Positions 8,223 through 16,400 of a stretch of 64,000 bases of DNA are shown in pieces. Position 1 is the stretch's first letter. Every line of letters begins with the position of its first letter. Source of the stretch: Metaruminococcus_A sp900762715. Its GTDB lineage: Bacteria > Bacillota > Clostridia > Oscillospirales > Ruminococcaceae. Under the pieces are notes generated by a model, which was not told the origin of the DNA, made no database searches, and was given only the letters and a program-made list of their open reading frames with translations. The translations under genes and the position numbers were made by a program. The stretch lies in NCBI GenBank assembly GCA_048204295.1, contig DBFBLF010000014.1, positions 17,660-81,659 of the forward strand. The letters are read 5' to 3'.

Positions 8223-9043
8223 GTGAAAGCTGTAACCACAACTGTTCCTCCTGCAGCCAGAACTGCGGAGAACGGGAAGAAGAAAGCATGCTCTTTCAGC
8301 TGAATGAAATGAGCAAGGTCAAAAAGGTAATTGGTGTTGTCAGCGGCAAGGGGGGCGTTGGGAAATCAATGGTGACCTCCATGATGGCGGTCCTGATGAA
8401 CCGGCGGGGGCATACCTCTGCAATTTTAGACGCGGACATTACCGGGCCGTCCATCCCAAAGGCGTTTGGGATTAAAGACAAAGCGGTTCCCAACGAGTGG
8501 GGGCTCCTCCCTGCGAAGAGCAAAACCGGCGTTGAAATTATGTCGGTTAACCTGTTGCTTGAGCATGATACCGACCCGGTCATCTGGAGAGGGCCGATCC
8601 TTGCGGGCGTTATCCAACAGTTCTGGTCCGAAGTGGTCTGGGGCGACGTGGACTATATGTTCGTCGACATGCCTCCGGGAACCGGTGATGTGCCGCTCAC
8701 CGTTTTCCAGTCCCTGCCGCTTGACGGGATCATCGTTGTAACCTCGCCGCAGGAGCTGGTTTCCATGATTGTCGGCAAGGCGGTCAACATGGCGCGGATG
8801 ATGAATGTGCCGATTTTAGGGCTGGTAGAAAACTACAGCTATGTGGAATGCCCGGACTGCGGCAAGAAAATCTACCCCTTCGGCGAAAGCCATATCGACG
8901 AGGTCGCGGAGAAAAACGGCCTGAAGGTACTGGGGAAACTCCCGCTCAACCCGGAGATTGCCGGAGCAGGAGACCGGGGCGTAATTGAACTGTTTGAAGG
9001 CGGGTGGCTGGACGGCGCGGCCGATCTGGTTGAAGCTCTGTAA
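8219..9043 (+). CDS. Mrp/NBP35-family Fe-S cluster carrier ATPase
   Basis: This 274-residue P-loop ATPase has the deviant Walker A GKGGVGKS near residue 44 and the switch motif DMPPGTGDVPLT. An N-terminal cysteine motif (CNHNCSSCSQNC) resembles the NBP35-type cluster site, and a C-terminal CPDC may complete cluster binding. The family assembles and delivers [4Fe-4S] clusters in the cytosol. It is translationally coupled to the DUF134 gene and precedes a NifX-like gene. Confidence 0.9.
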   Translation: MSESCNHNCSSCSQNCGEREEESMLFQLNEMSKVKKVIGVVSGKGGVGKSMVTSMMAVLMNRRGHTSAILDADITGPSIPKAFGIKDKAVPNEWGLLPAKSKTGVEIMSVNLLLEHDTDPVIWRGPILAGVIQQFWSEVVWGDVDYMFVDMPPGTGDVPLTVFQSLPLDGIIVVTSPQELVSMIVGKAVNMARMMNVPILGLVENYSYVECPDCGKKIYPFGESHIDEVAEKNGLKVLGKLPLNPEIAGAGDRGVIELFEGGWLDGAADLVEAL

Positions 9044-9055
9044 GAAAAACAAAGC

Positions 9056-9084
9056 AAGCCCGCCGCCTTTAAAGCGGCGGGCTT
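9056..9084 (+). terminator. GC-rich hairpin between the Mrp and NifX-like genes
   Basis: AAGCCCGCCGC (9056-9066) pairs perfectly with GCGGCGGGCTT (9074-9084) around CTTTAAA. The following bases, ATTATGT, are a poor T-run, so it may be a leaky terminator or an mRNA-stabilising hairpin that lowers expression of the downstream gene. Confidence 0.55.
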
Positions 9085-9158
9085 ATTATGTGCCGGGCGG
9101 CGCGGCAATTTCCCCGGCCGGGATATTTATTTCAATTGAACGAGGGAAGGTTTTAAAA

Positions 9159-9539
9159 ATGAAACTTGCAGTAACAGCGGAAAACGGCCAGGTGTTCCAG
9201 CACTTCGGCCACACAAAAATGTTTAAACTCTTCACCGTTGAAGACGGAAAGGTGACGGCAAGAGAAGACCTGGATACTTCCATGAGCGGCCATGAGGCGC
9301 TGGCGGTGATCCTGAAGCAGAAGGGGGTCTCCCTTCTCATCTGCGGCGGAATCGGCGGAGGGGCGAAGGCCGCCCTTCAGGCGAATGGGATTGAATTGGT
9401 CGCGGGCGCTTCCGGCGACATTGAAACGGCGGTTGCGGATTACCTGTCCGGCGCTCTGGTTCATGATCCTTCGGTACAGTGCAGCCATCATCACCATGGA
9501 GAGGGCGAAGGGCATACCTGCGGGCGTCATCACGAGTAA
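9159..9539 (+). CDS. NifX/NifB-type Fe-Mo cofactor-binding domain protein with His-rich tail
   Basis: This 126-residue protein has the dinitrogenase iron-molybdenum cofactor domain: MKLAVTAENGQVFQHFGHTK at the start and a glycine-rich CGGIGGGAKAAL loop. Such proteins bind Fe-S or Mo-Fe clusters, often outside nitrogenase systems. The last 20 residues are rich in His and Cys (CSHHHHGEGEGHTCGRHHE), a likely metal-binding tail. ATG 9159 has GAGGGAAGG upstream; the frame is open further 5' without family similarity. No nif genes are in the window. Confidence 0.85.
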   Translation: MKLAVTAENGQVFQHFGHTKMFKLFTVEDGKVTAREDLDTSMSGHEALAVILKQKGVSLLICGGIGGGAKAALQANGIELVAGASGDIETAVADYLSGALVHDPSVQCSHHHHGEGEGHTCGRHHE

Positions 9540-9617
9540 ACTGATTTAGCGGCTTGGAATAGACGAAGACCTTCGACGGATAAGGGGCTTTTCCTTGAGG
9601 GAAGGCTGTCTCTGGAA

Positions 9618-9710
9618 ATGGCCGATGAGGTGAAAATCGGTTTTATGCTTGTCTTAGGTCTTGCCCTAATGATCGGCGCCTCATCCGAGCTGCGTCGTTC
9701 ATCTTTTTAA
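9618..9710 (+). CDS. Possible 30-residue single-span membrane peptide
   Basis: ATG 9618 opens a 30-codon frame ending at TAA 9710. The peptide starts MADEVKIG, has a hydrophobic core FMLVLGLALMIGAS, and ends with a positive ELRRSSF tail, a one-span membrane pattern. The ribosome site is weak (GAGGGAAGG 12 nt upstream, or TGGAA touching the start). The frame ends 16 bp before a strong terminator. The same stretch can fold (GATGAGGTG 9624-9632 with CGCCTCATC 9677-9685), so it may instead be a small RNA. I recognise no family. Confidence 0.35.
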   Translation: MADEVKIGFMLVLGLALMIGASSELRRSSF

Positions 9711-9726
9711 GGAAAAGGTCAATTAA

Positions 9727-9768
9727 ACAACAAGGCCCCGCGATATTCGCGGGGCCTTGTTGTTTGAT
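9727..9768 (+). terminator. Strong terminator after the NifX-like gene region
   Basis: AACAACAAGGCCCCGCG pairs with CGCGGGGCCTTGTTGTT around ATATT, a 17-bp perfect stem. The flanking T tract is interrupted (TTGTTGTTTG). It closes the 7.8-9.7 kb transcription unit and separates it from the HTH gene at 9915. Confidence 0.85.
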
Positions 9769-9914
9769 CCCGTATTGCGATGAGACAAAATGTTGTTTTT
9801 ATACTCGCCGAAAAAAATATTTTCTCCTTGCTTATACCTGTAAGCACTCAATTTAATTTTATGTGTTACTATTGTAATGTCAGCTGATATTAATTTGAAA
9901 AGTAGTTAATTGGA

Positions 9915-10160
9915 TTGAACATCAAAGAGCTCAATCAACAGTATCTTGACCAAATGCGGGAAAATTTTAAGCTTTTGCGCAGGTCCGGCGGCTGGACGCT
10001 GGAAGAGCTTGCTGGGAAAACGGGAATCCCGCAGGGCGCCCTGCGGGACATGGAAGAAGGCGGTGATTTTGGCATTGCGTACCTGCTGGCGCTTTGCCGG
10101 TTTTATCATATAAAGCCGCGCCAGGCTTTTGAACAGGCCCGCCTTGAAAAAGAGGAATAA
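9915..10160 (+). CDS. Small XRE/Cro-type helix-turn-helix protein
   Basis: An 81-residue protein with a Cro/CI-like helix-turn-helix at about residues 28-60 (WTLEELAGKTGIPQGALRDM). It ends in a short charged tail. The likely start is TTG 9915, but the site before it is weak (AATTGGA); ATG 9954 would give a 68-residue product that keeps the HTH. A possible promoter is TTGCTT (9828-9833) with TTTAAT (9852-9857), spacing 18. The target is unknown, and no phage or plasmid genes are near. Confidence 0.65.
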   Translation: MNIKELNQQYLDQMRENFKLLRRSGGWTLEELAGKTGIPQGALRDMEEGGDFGIAYLLALCRFYHIKPRQAFEQARLEKEE

Positions 10161-10183
10161 TACCACGATGTTTCCGCAGCCCC

Positions 10184-10212
10184 TTGCCAAACCCGCCGCC
10201 CCATGCTAAAAT
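10184..10212 (+). promoter_or_regulatory. proS promoter
   Basis: TTGCCA (10184-10189) and TAAAAT (10207-10212) have a 17-bp spacer, 62 bp before proS. The short leader includes a small GGGG-ACAG-CCCC hairpin followed by TTTT (10236-10254). There is no T-box, so tRNA-dependent control is not indicated. Confidence 0.6.
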
Positions 10213-10273
10213 AAAACAGTTATACCGGTATTTTGAAGGGGACAGCCCCTTTTTGAAAGGATATTGAACGAAC

Positions 10274-11713
10274 ATGGCACAGCAGAAAAAAATGGTCGAG
10301 GCCATTACCTCGATGGAAGAAGATTTCGCACAGTGGTACACCGACGTTGTGAAGAAAGCCGAGATGATCGACTACTCCAGCGTCAAGGGCTGTATGGTGT
10401 TCCGTCCCTACGGTTACGCCATCTGGGAAAACATCCAGAAGGATCTGGACGCCCGTTTCAAGGCGACGGGCCACGAAAACGTCTATATGCCGATGCTGAT
10501 CCCCGAAAGCCTGCTCCAGAAGGAGAAGGACCATGTTGAGGGGTTTGCGCCCGAGGTTGCCTGGGTCACCCAGGGCGGACAGGAAAAGCTGAGCGAACGG
10601 CTCTGTATCCGCCCGACCTCCGAGGTGCTCTTCTGCGAGCATTATGCAAAGGTCATCAACTCCTACCGCGACCTGCCCAAGCTCTACAACCAGTGGTGTT
10701 CGGTTATGCGCTGGGAGAAGACCACCCGTCCCTTCCTCCGCAATTCCGAGTTCCTCTGGCAGGAGGGGCATACCATGCACGAAACCGCTGAGGAAGCGCA
10801 GGCGGAGACAATGCGGATGCTGAACGTCTACGCGGACTTCTACAAGGAGTCTCTGGCAATCCCGGTTGTCAAGGGGCAGAAGACCGAAAAAGAAAAGTTC
10901 GCCGGCGCGGTCGCCACCTATACCATTGAGCCGATGATGCACAACGGCGTCGCTTTGCAGGGCGGAACCTCCCACTATTTCGGGGACGGCTTTGCCAAGA
11001 GCTTTGGGATTACCTTTACCGGGCGGGACAACACCCTGCAGTACCCGCACCAGACCTCCTGGGGCGTCTCCACCCGGATGATCGGCGCGATCATTATGGT
11101 GCACGGCGATGACAACGGGCTGATCCTCCCGCCGAAGATCGCCCCGATTCAGGTCGTAATCGTCCCGGTTGCGCAGCACAAAGAGGGTGTTCTTGAAAAG
11201 GCGCGCGAGGTTGCAGATTCCCTGAAGGATGCCTTCCGCGTGAAACTCGACGACTCCGACAACTCCCCGGGCTGGAAGTTCAGCCAGTATGAGATGAAGG
11301 GCGTTCCGCTCCGGCTGGAAATCGGCCCCCGCGATATTGAGCAGGGCCAGTGCGTTCTTGTCCGGCGGGACAACCGTGAGAAGGTTGTTGTGAAACTGGA
11401 AGATTTAGTGACCGAAGTTCCGAAGGCGCTTCAGGCAGTCCATGACGGCCTTTATGAAAAAGCGCTCAAGAACTTGGAAGAGAAAACTTTCACCGCTCAT
11501 AATTACGATGAATTCCTCGACATCGCGGAGAACCACCCCGGCTTCATCAAGGCCATGTGGTGCGGCGACGCGGAATGCGAAGATAAGCTCAAGGATGTAA
11601 CCGGCGGCGTCAAGTCCCGCTGTATTCCGTTTGAAGAGGAGAAGATCGGAGACACCTGTGTTTGCTGTGGGAAACCGGCAAAGCACATGGTTTACTGGGG
11701 AAAACAGTATTAA
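10274..11713 (+). CDS. proS: Prolyl-tRNA synthetase, short (archaeal/eukaryote-like) type
   Basis: The 479-residue class II synthetase attaches proline to tRNA-Pro. Landmarks include RPTSEVLFCEHYAKVINSYR, RWEKTTRPFLRNSEFLWQEG and the loop EIGPRDIEQGQCVLVRRDN. It lacks the editing insertion of the long bacterial form. It ends WGKQY, the C-terminal tyrosine typical of the archaeal/eukaryote-like type. It is monocistronic, with its own promoter and terminator. Confidence 0.95.
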   Translation: MAQQKKMVEAITSMEEDFAQWYTDVVKKAEMIDYSSVKGCMVFRPYGYAIWENIQKDLDARFKATGHENVYMPMLIPESLLQKEKDHVEGFAPEVAWVTQGGQEKLSERLCIRPTSEVLFCEHYAKVINSYRDLPKLYNQWCSVMRWEKTTRPFLRNSEFLWQEGHTMHETAEEAQAETMRMLNVYADFYKESLAIPVVKGQKTEKEKFAGAVATYTIEPMMHNGVALQGGTSHYFGDGFAKSFGITFTGRDNTLQYPHQTSWGVSTRMIGAIIMVHGDDNGLILPPKIAPIQVVIVPVAQHKEGVLEKAREVADSLKDAFRVKLDDSDNSPGWKFSQYEMKGVPLRLEIGPRDIEQGQCVLVRRDNREKVVVKLEDLVTEVPKALQAVHDGLYEKALKNLEEKTFTAHNYDEFLDIAENHPGFIKAMWCGDAECEDKLKDVTGGVKSRCIPFEEEKIGDTCVCCGKPAKHMVYWGKQY

Positions 11714-11718
11714 AAAGG

Positions 11719-11767
11719 ATCGGGCGGATATTTATGCAACTTGCATAAATATCCGCCCGATATTTTC
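11719..11767 (+). terminator. proS terminator
   Basis: The arms at 11719-11739 and 11741-11761 are perfect complements of 21 bases (starting ATCGGGCGGATA), followed by ATTTTC. With a realistic loop the stem is about 18 bp, which is unusually long. Confidence 0.85.
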
Positions 11768-11790
11768 AAAAAATTCTACGAACATTTTGC

Positions 11791-11819
11791 TTGCCGCCGT
11801 ACGGCCCGTATAGTATAAT
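11791..11819 (+). promoter_or_regulatory. Promoter of the S10 ribosomal operon
   Basis: TTGCCG (11791-11796) and TATAAT (11814-11819) have a 17-bp spacer. No other good promoter is seen before rpsJ, so transcription should start near 11826 and give a leader of roughly 310 nt. Confidence 0.75.
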
Positions 11820-11825
11820 AATTAA

Positions 11826-12136
11826 GCACGACTGCGACAGATATGCGATGAAGCGGGAGGTGGCCGCCTTTGAGGCGGGAAATTTCCGTGGAGTATGTCC
11901 GATTTTAAACCGGGCGACAACAATTACTGAACAAGTAGTAGGGCGTAAACTGCCATAGGTTTTATTCTGTGGTAAGTATGCCTGCGTCGTATGGGCATGG
12001 GGTTCTTGCGGCCTTATGCTGGTATTCCGGAAAAACTGCGTGTTTTTTCGGTTTTTTTAATGGAGTATTGCGAAACACACGGCACCGTGTTCGGGAATTG
12101 ATGTTCACCGCGAACAATTCTAAGGAGGCGATGAAA
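11826..12136 (+). ncRNA. S10 operon 5' leader with internal terminator-like hairpin
   Basis: This non-coding stretch contains a GC-rich folded part (GCGGGAGGTGGCCGCCTTTGA near 11854, a possible GCGGGAGG/CCGCC pairing). At 12027-12058, CCGGAAAAA pairs with TTTTTTCGG and is followed by seven T, which is a terminator shape. It lies about 200 nt after the promoter and 78 nt before rpsJ. In E. coli the S10 leader is controlled by L4 through termination and translation; an analogous r-protein attenuator here is inference. Confidence 0.55.
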
Positions 12137-12448
12137 GTGGCAGTCAAAGAAAAAATCAGAATCAGGCTCAAAAGTTACGATCACAGCTTGGTAGACGCTG
12201 CGGCGGCCAAAATTGTGGAGACTGCAAAACGTACAGGAGCAAGGGTGTCCGGCCCGATTCCGCTCCCGACCGAAAAGGAGATCGTAACCATTCTCCGCGC
12301 TGTTCATAAGTATAAAGACAGCCGGGAACAGTTTGAGATGAGAACCCACAAAAGACTCATTGACATTTTAAGGCCGTCCAACAAGACTGTTGAGGCTTTA
12401 CAGGGTCTTGAGCTTCCTGCCGGCGTAGAACTGGAGATTAAACTCTAA
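12137..12448 (+). CDS. rpsJ: 30S ribosomal protein S10
   Basis: 103 residues, full length, with the family segments ETAKRTGARVSGPIPLPT and HKYKDSREQFEMRTHKRLI. I chose GTG 12137 (MAVKEKIRIR) because GGAGG at 12124-12128 is 8 nt upstream; ATG 12131 is too close. The frame is open for 56 more codons upstream across the leader, but that part shows no similarity to S10. It is the first gene of the S10 operon and also a transcription-antitermination partner of NusB in other bacteria. Confidence 0.96.
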   Translation: MAVKEKIRIRLKSYDHSLVDAAAAKIVETAKRTGARVSGPIPLPTEKEIVTILRAVHKYKDSREQFEMRTHKRLIDILRPSNKTVEALQGLELPAGVELEIKL

Positions 12449-12512
12449 GAAACTGCGGCGCAGGTCAAGTTGGCGGTTTCCGTCAACCAATAACCGAATA
12501 GGAGGAAAGACA

Positions 12513-13148
12513 ATGAAAAAAGGTATCGTTGGTAAGAAAATCGGCATGACGCAGATTTTCGACGACAACGGCAAGGTCATCCCGGTAACTGTTGTAGAAG
12601 CCGGCCCTTGCGTAGTGGTTCAGAAAAAGACCGCTGAAAACGATGGCTATTCCGCTGTACAGCTCGGCTTTGGCGAGATTAGCGTGAAAAACGCCAACAA
12701 ACCGCAGAAAGGCCATTTCGCAAAAGCGGATGCCGCTGTGAAAAGAACCCTTAACGAGTTCAAATTCGATGATCCAGACGCTCTCAACCTGGGCGACATC
12801 ATCAAGGCTGATACATTTGAGGTCGGCGATATTGTCGACGTTTGCGGCATCAGCAAAGGTAAAGGATTTGCCGGCACCATCAAACGTTATGGCAACAGAT
12901 CCCTGAAAGCAACTCACGGTACAGGTCCGGTTGGCAGACATGCCGGTTCCATGGGTGCAGGCTCTGACCCGTCCAGAATTATGAAGGGCAAGAAAATGCC
13001 TGGCCAGATGGGTGCGGAGACCGTAACCGTTCAGAACCTTGAAGTTGTCAAGGTTGACGCTGAAAACAATTTGATTGCACTCAAAGGCGCGATCCCCGGC
13101 CCGAAGGGCGGCATCGTCACCATTAAAAGTGCTGTGAAGAAAGCTTAA
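12513..13148 (+). CDS. rplC: 50S ribosomal protein L3
   Basis: 211 residues. It begins MKKGIVGKKIGMTQIFDDNG, the standard L3 start, and keeps the central loop around GPVGRHAGSMGAGSDPSR and MPGQMGAETVTVQN that reaches toward the peptidyl-transferase centre. It initiates 50S assembly. ATG 12513 follows AGGAGGAAAGACA. Confidence 0.97.
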   Translation: MKKGIVGKKIGMTQIFDDNGKVIPVTVVEAGPCVVVQKKTAENDGYSAVQLGFGEISVKNANKPQKGHFAKADAAVKRTLNEFKFDDPDALNLGDIIKADTFEVGDIVDVCGISKGKGFAGTIKRYGNRSLKATHGTGPVGRHAGSMGAGSDPSRIMKGKKMPGQMGAETVTVQNLEVVKVDAENNLIALKGAIPGPKGGIVTIKSAVKKA

Positions 13149-13165
13149 CGGAAGGAGGAAGCAAC

Positions 13166-13789
13166 ATGCCAAGCATGAAAGTACTGGATAAAAACGGCAA
13201 AGAGGTTTCCACGATGGAGCTTTCTGACGCTATTTTCGGCATAACCCCGAACAAAGAGGTTATGCATATGGCTGTAGTGAATTTCCTGGCAAACCAGCGC
13301 CAGGGCACACAGTCCACCCTTACCCGCACCGAGGTCCGCGGCGGCGGCCGCAAGCCTTGGAGACAGAAAGGTACCGGCCATGCGAGACAGGGTTCCATCC
13401 GCGCTCCGCAGTGGAGACACGGCGGCGTCGCTCTCGGCCCCAAACCGCGCGATTACCGGTTTGCTCTGAATAAAAAGGTTCGTGTTCTTGCGCTGAAATC
13501 CGCGCTTTCCGCTAAGGTTCAGGACGGCGAGATGATTCTTCTCGACAGCTTTGGACTGGAAGAATACAAAACCAAGGAAATGATCAACATTCTGAGCGCG
13601 CTTGACGCAGGCAAGAAAGTTCTCATTGCCCTGCCGGCTGTGGACCAGAAAGTTATTAAGAGTGCGAACAACATCCCGGGTGTGAAGACAACCCAGTACA
13701 ACACCCTGAATGTTTACGACATTCTCAACTGCGATAAAGTGGTCATGCTCAAGGATGCCGCTCTCAAGCTTGAGGAGGTGTACGCGTAA
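13166..13789 (+). CDS. rplD: 50S ribosomal protein L4
   Basis: 207 residues with the typical exit-tunnel loop (TRTEVRGGGRKPWRQKGTGH, then RQGSIRAPQWRHGG) near residues 48-80. L4 lines the peptide tunnel. In E. coli it also represses the S10 operon, which makes the hairpin at 12027-12058 relevant. Its stop overlaps the rplW start by one base. Confidence 0.97.
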   Translation: MPSMKVLDKNGKEVSTMELSDAIFGITPNKEVMHMAVVNFLANQRQGTQSTLTRTEVRGGGRKPWRQKGTGHARQGSIRAPQWRHGGVALGPKPRDYRFALNKKVRVLALKSALSAKVQDGEMILLDSFGLEEYKTKEMINILSALDAGKKVLIALPAVDQKVIKSANNIPGVKTTQYNTLNVYDILNCDKVVMLKDAALKLEEVYA

Positions 13790-14082
13790 TGAAAGCACCG
13801 CAGGATATCATCCTCCGCCCGATCATGACGGAAAAGTCCATCACGGCCGTTGCGGATAAGAAATACACCTTTAAGGTCGCAAAGGATTCCAACAAAATTG
13901 AAATCGCCCAGGCGGTTGAGGCTCTGTTCGGCGTGAAGGTTCAGAAGGTCAACACCATGAGCTGTAAAGGCCGCGCAAAACGTGTAGGGATGAATGCCGG
14001 CTACCAGCCCGACTGGAAAAAGGCAATCGTTACCCTGACTGAGGATTCTAAGGGAATCGAAATTTTTGAAAGCCTGGCATAA
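13789..14082 (+). CDS. rplW: 50S ribosomal protein L23
   Basis: 97 residues. The family pattern IILRPIMTEKS opens the protein and KKYTFKVAKDSNKIEI follows. L23 sits at the tunnel exit and docks trigger factor and SRP. The GGAGGTG site for this ATG lies within the last codons of rplD. Confidence 0.96.
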   Translation: MKAPQDIILRPIMTEKSITAVADKKYTFKVAKDSNKIEIAQAVEALFGVKVQKVNTMSCKGRAKRVGMNAGYQPDWKKAIVTLTEDSKGIEIFESLA

Positions 14083-14172
14083 TGCCTTTGTGACAGTCCG
14101 GATTTTTCCGGGCGGTGATGTATGAGGGCGGTGCCAAACGCCCTCGCTAAACCGAAACAAGGAGTGAAAATA

Positions 14173-15006
14173 ATGGCAATTAAAAGCTACAAGCCAACAA
14201 CCCCGTCCAGACGTAATATGACCGTCGTAGACTATTCCGGGTTGTCTAAAGTAGCGCCGGAGAAAAGCCTGCTTGAGCCTCTTAAGAAGACTTCCGGACG
14301 CAACAGCTACGGCAGAATCACTGTTCGCCACCACGGCGGCGGAAACAGAAAAAAATACCGTGTTATCGATTTCAAACGCGACAAGGTCGGCATGAACGCC
14401 CAGGTTATGACCCTGGAGTACGATCCGAACCGCTCGGCCCACATCGCGCTCGTACAGTATGAGGACGGCGAGAAGCGCTACATTATTGCGCCGATCGGCC
14501 TGAAAGTCGGCGATACCGTAAGAGCCGGCGCAGACGCGGACATCAAACCGGGAAACGCCCTCCCGCTGAGTGCAATTCCGGTTGGTACCGTTATCCACAA
14601 CATCGAACTCTACCCGGGCAAAGGCGCGCAGCTGGTAAGATCTGCCGGCAACATGGCGCAGCTGATGGCGAAGGAAGGCGTTTACGCGTTGATCCGGCTG
14701 CCCTCCGGTGAGCAGAGAAATATTCCGGCGAACTGCATGGCTACCATCGGCCAGGTCGGCAATACCGACCATGAGAATACCAACATCGGTAAAGCCGGTA
14801 AAAAACGTCACATGGGCTGGCGCCCGACTGTGCGCGGCTCCGTTATGAACCCGAACGACCATCCGCACGGCGGTGGTGAAGGTAAATCTCCTATCGGACG
14901 TCCCGGACCTGTTACGCCTTGGGGTAAACCGACCCTGGGTTACAAGACCCGTGCGAAACATCATCGCTCCGATAAGTTTATCGTAAAACGCAGAAATGCG
15001 AAGTAA
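14173..15006 (+). CDS. rplB: 50S ribosomal protein L2
   Basis: 277 residues starting at ATG 14173 (MAIKSYKPTTPSRR) after CAAGGAGTGAAAATA. It carries the conserved NRKKYRVIDFKRDK block and the C-terminal GWRPTVRGSVMNPNDHPHGG segment, whose histidine lies near the peptidyl-transferase centre. An upstream in-frame start would add 17 unrelated residues and is rejected. Confidence 0.97.
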   Translation: MAIKSYKPTTPSRRNMTVVDYSGLSKVAPEKSLLEPLKKTSGRNSYGRITVRHHGGGNRKKYRVIDFKRDKVGMNAQVMTLEYDPNRSAHIALVQYEDGEKRYIIAPIGLKVGDTVRAGADADIKPGNALPLSAIPVGTVIHNIELYPGKGAQLVRSAGNMAQLMAKEGVYALIRLPSGEQRNIPANCMATIGQVGNTDHENTNIGKAGKKRHMGWRPTVRGSVMNPNDHPHGGGEGKSPIGRPGPVTPWGKPTLGYKTRAKHHRSDKFIVKRRNAK

Positions 15007-15029
15007 TCGGAAAGGAGACAGATGAATCT

Positions 15030-15314
15030 ATGGGCAGAAGTGTTAAGAAGGGACCATACGTACAGCCGGTTCTGTTGGAACGTGTTCAGAAAATGAACGA
15101 AAACGGAGAAAAGGTCGTCCTGAAGACCTGGAGCCGCGCTTCCACCATTTTCCCGGATTTCGTTGGTCATACATTCGCAGTTCACGATGGACGCAAGCAT
15201 GTCCCGGTCTATGTGACTGAGGATATGGTAGGACACAAGCTCGGCGAGTTTGCTCCGACCAGAACCTATAAGGGCCATGCTGGTTCCAAGACATCAAATA
15301 ACGGTAAGAAATAG
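15030..15314 (+). CDS. rpsS: 30S ribosomal protein S19
   Basis: 94 residues, with MGRSVKKGPYVQPVL at the start and the conserved HDGRKHVPVYVTEDMVGHKLGE block. It binds the 30S head near the A site. ATG 15030 follows AAAGGAGACAGATGAATCT. Confidence 0.97.
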   Translation: MGRSVKKGPYVQPVLLERVQKMNENGEKVVLKTWSRASTIFPDFVGHTFAVHDGRKHVPVYVTEDMVGHKLGEFAPTRTYKGHAGSKTSNNGKK

Positions 15315-15333
15315 GCCGGAAGGAGGATTTTGA

Positions 15334-15669
15334 ATGGAAGCAAGGGCTTACCTCAGACATGCCCGTATCGCCCCGAGAAAGGTTCAGATTGTTCTGGATT
15401 TGATCCGCAATAAGCCGGCCGACCTCGCTATGGCGATCTTGAAAAACACACCGAAAGCCGCGTGTGAGCCTCTGGTAAAACTTCTGGCATCAGCTATTGC
15501 TAACGCCGAAAATAATCACAATATGAACAGAGACGAGCTTTATGTAGCGGAGTGCTTTGTGTGCCCGGGACCGACCCTGAAACGGATCCGTCCGAGAGCG
15601 CAGGGCAGGGCATTTAAAGTGCTTAAAAGAACTTCGCACATCACCCTGGTCCTGAAGGAAAAGGAATAA
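15334..15669 (+). CDS. rplV: 50S ribosomal protein L22
   Basis: 111 residues; family segments RHARIAPRKVQIVLDLIR and GPTLKRIRPRAQGRAF, the latter being the tunnel-lining beta-hairpin linked to macrolide response in other bacteria. ATG 15334 follows GGAAGGAGGATTTTGA. Confidence 0.97.
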   Translation: MEARAYLRHARIAPRKVQIVLDLIRNKPADLAMAILKNTPKAACEPLVKLLASAIANAENNHNMNRDELYVAECFVCPGPTLKRIRPRAQGRAFKVLKRTSHITLVLKEKE

Positions 15670-15689
15670 GCTGAAAGAGGAGGTAAACT

Positions 15690-16400
15690 ATGGGACAGAA
15701 AGTAAACCCACACGGCTTTAGAGTGGGCGTTATCAAAGACTGGGATTCCCGCTGGTTTGTTAACGATGCTGCTTTCGGCGACACTCTCGTTGAGGATTAC
15801 AAGATTCGTAAATATCTGAAAAAGAACTTGTACGCAGCAGGCGTTCCGCGGATTGAAATCGAGCGCGACGCTCTTAAAGTCAGAATTCATATCCATTGCG
15901 CAAAACCGGGGCTTGTCATTGGCCGCGGCGGGTCTGAAATTGAAAAACTCCGCGCCACCCTGCAGAAAATGCTTGGGAAAACCGTGCTGATCAACATTGT
16001 TGAGGTAAAACAGCCGGATCTCAACGCACAGCTGGTCGCTGAGAACATCGCTTCCCAGCTTGAGCGCAGAATTTCTTTCAGACGTGCAATGAAGCAGTGC
16101 ATTGGCAGAACGATGAGACTTGGCGCAAAAGGCATCAAGACCACCGTTTCCGGCCGTCTGGGCGGTGCAGAAATCGCCCGTTCTGAAAGCTATCACGAAG
16201 GGACGATTCCCCTTCAGACCATCCGTGCCGATATCGACTACGGTTTTGCTGAGGCGAATACCACTTACGGCAAAATCGGCGTTAAGGTGTGGATTTATAA
16301 AGGCGAGGTTCTCAAGGGCGAGATTGGAGCTTCCTCCTCCCGCAGAAACGAGAGAACTGATAACCGTAGAAGACCCCGTAGGGAAGGAGGTAGCAAGTAA
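15690..16400 (+). CDS. rpsC: 30S ribosomal protein S3
   Basis: 236 residues; N-terminal MGQKVNPHGFRVGVIKDWDS and a KH domain with VIGRGGSEIEKLR near residue 75. A basic, Ser/Arg-rich C-terminal tail (from about residue 212) follows the S3 C-terminal domain. It helps form the mRNA entry tunnel. Its last base overlaps the rplP start. Confidence 0.97.
   Translation: MGQKVNPHGFRVGVIKDWDSRWFVNDAAFGDTLVEDYKIRKYLKKNLYAAGVPRIEIERDALKVRIHIHCAKPGLVIGRGGSEIEKLRATLQKMLGKTVLINIVEVKQPDLNAQLVAENIASQLERRISFRRAMKQCIGRTMRLGAKGIKTTVSGRLGGAEIARSESYHEGTIPLQTIRADIDYGFAEANTTYGKIGVKVWIYKGEVLKGEIGASSSRRNERTDNRRRPRREGGSK

Noticed and set aside
10184..10273. Search for a T-box before proS
   Set aside because: The leader is only about 60 nt and has no T-box sequence; the hairpin is small.
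11969..12136. 56-codon in-frame N-terminal extension of S10
   Set aside because: S10 is full length from GTG 12137. The extension lacks similarity to known S10 and includes the leader hairpin.
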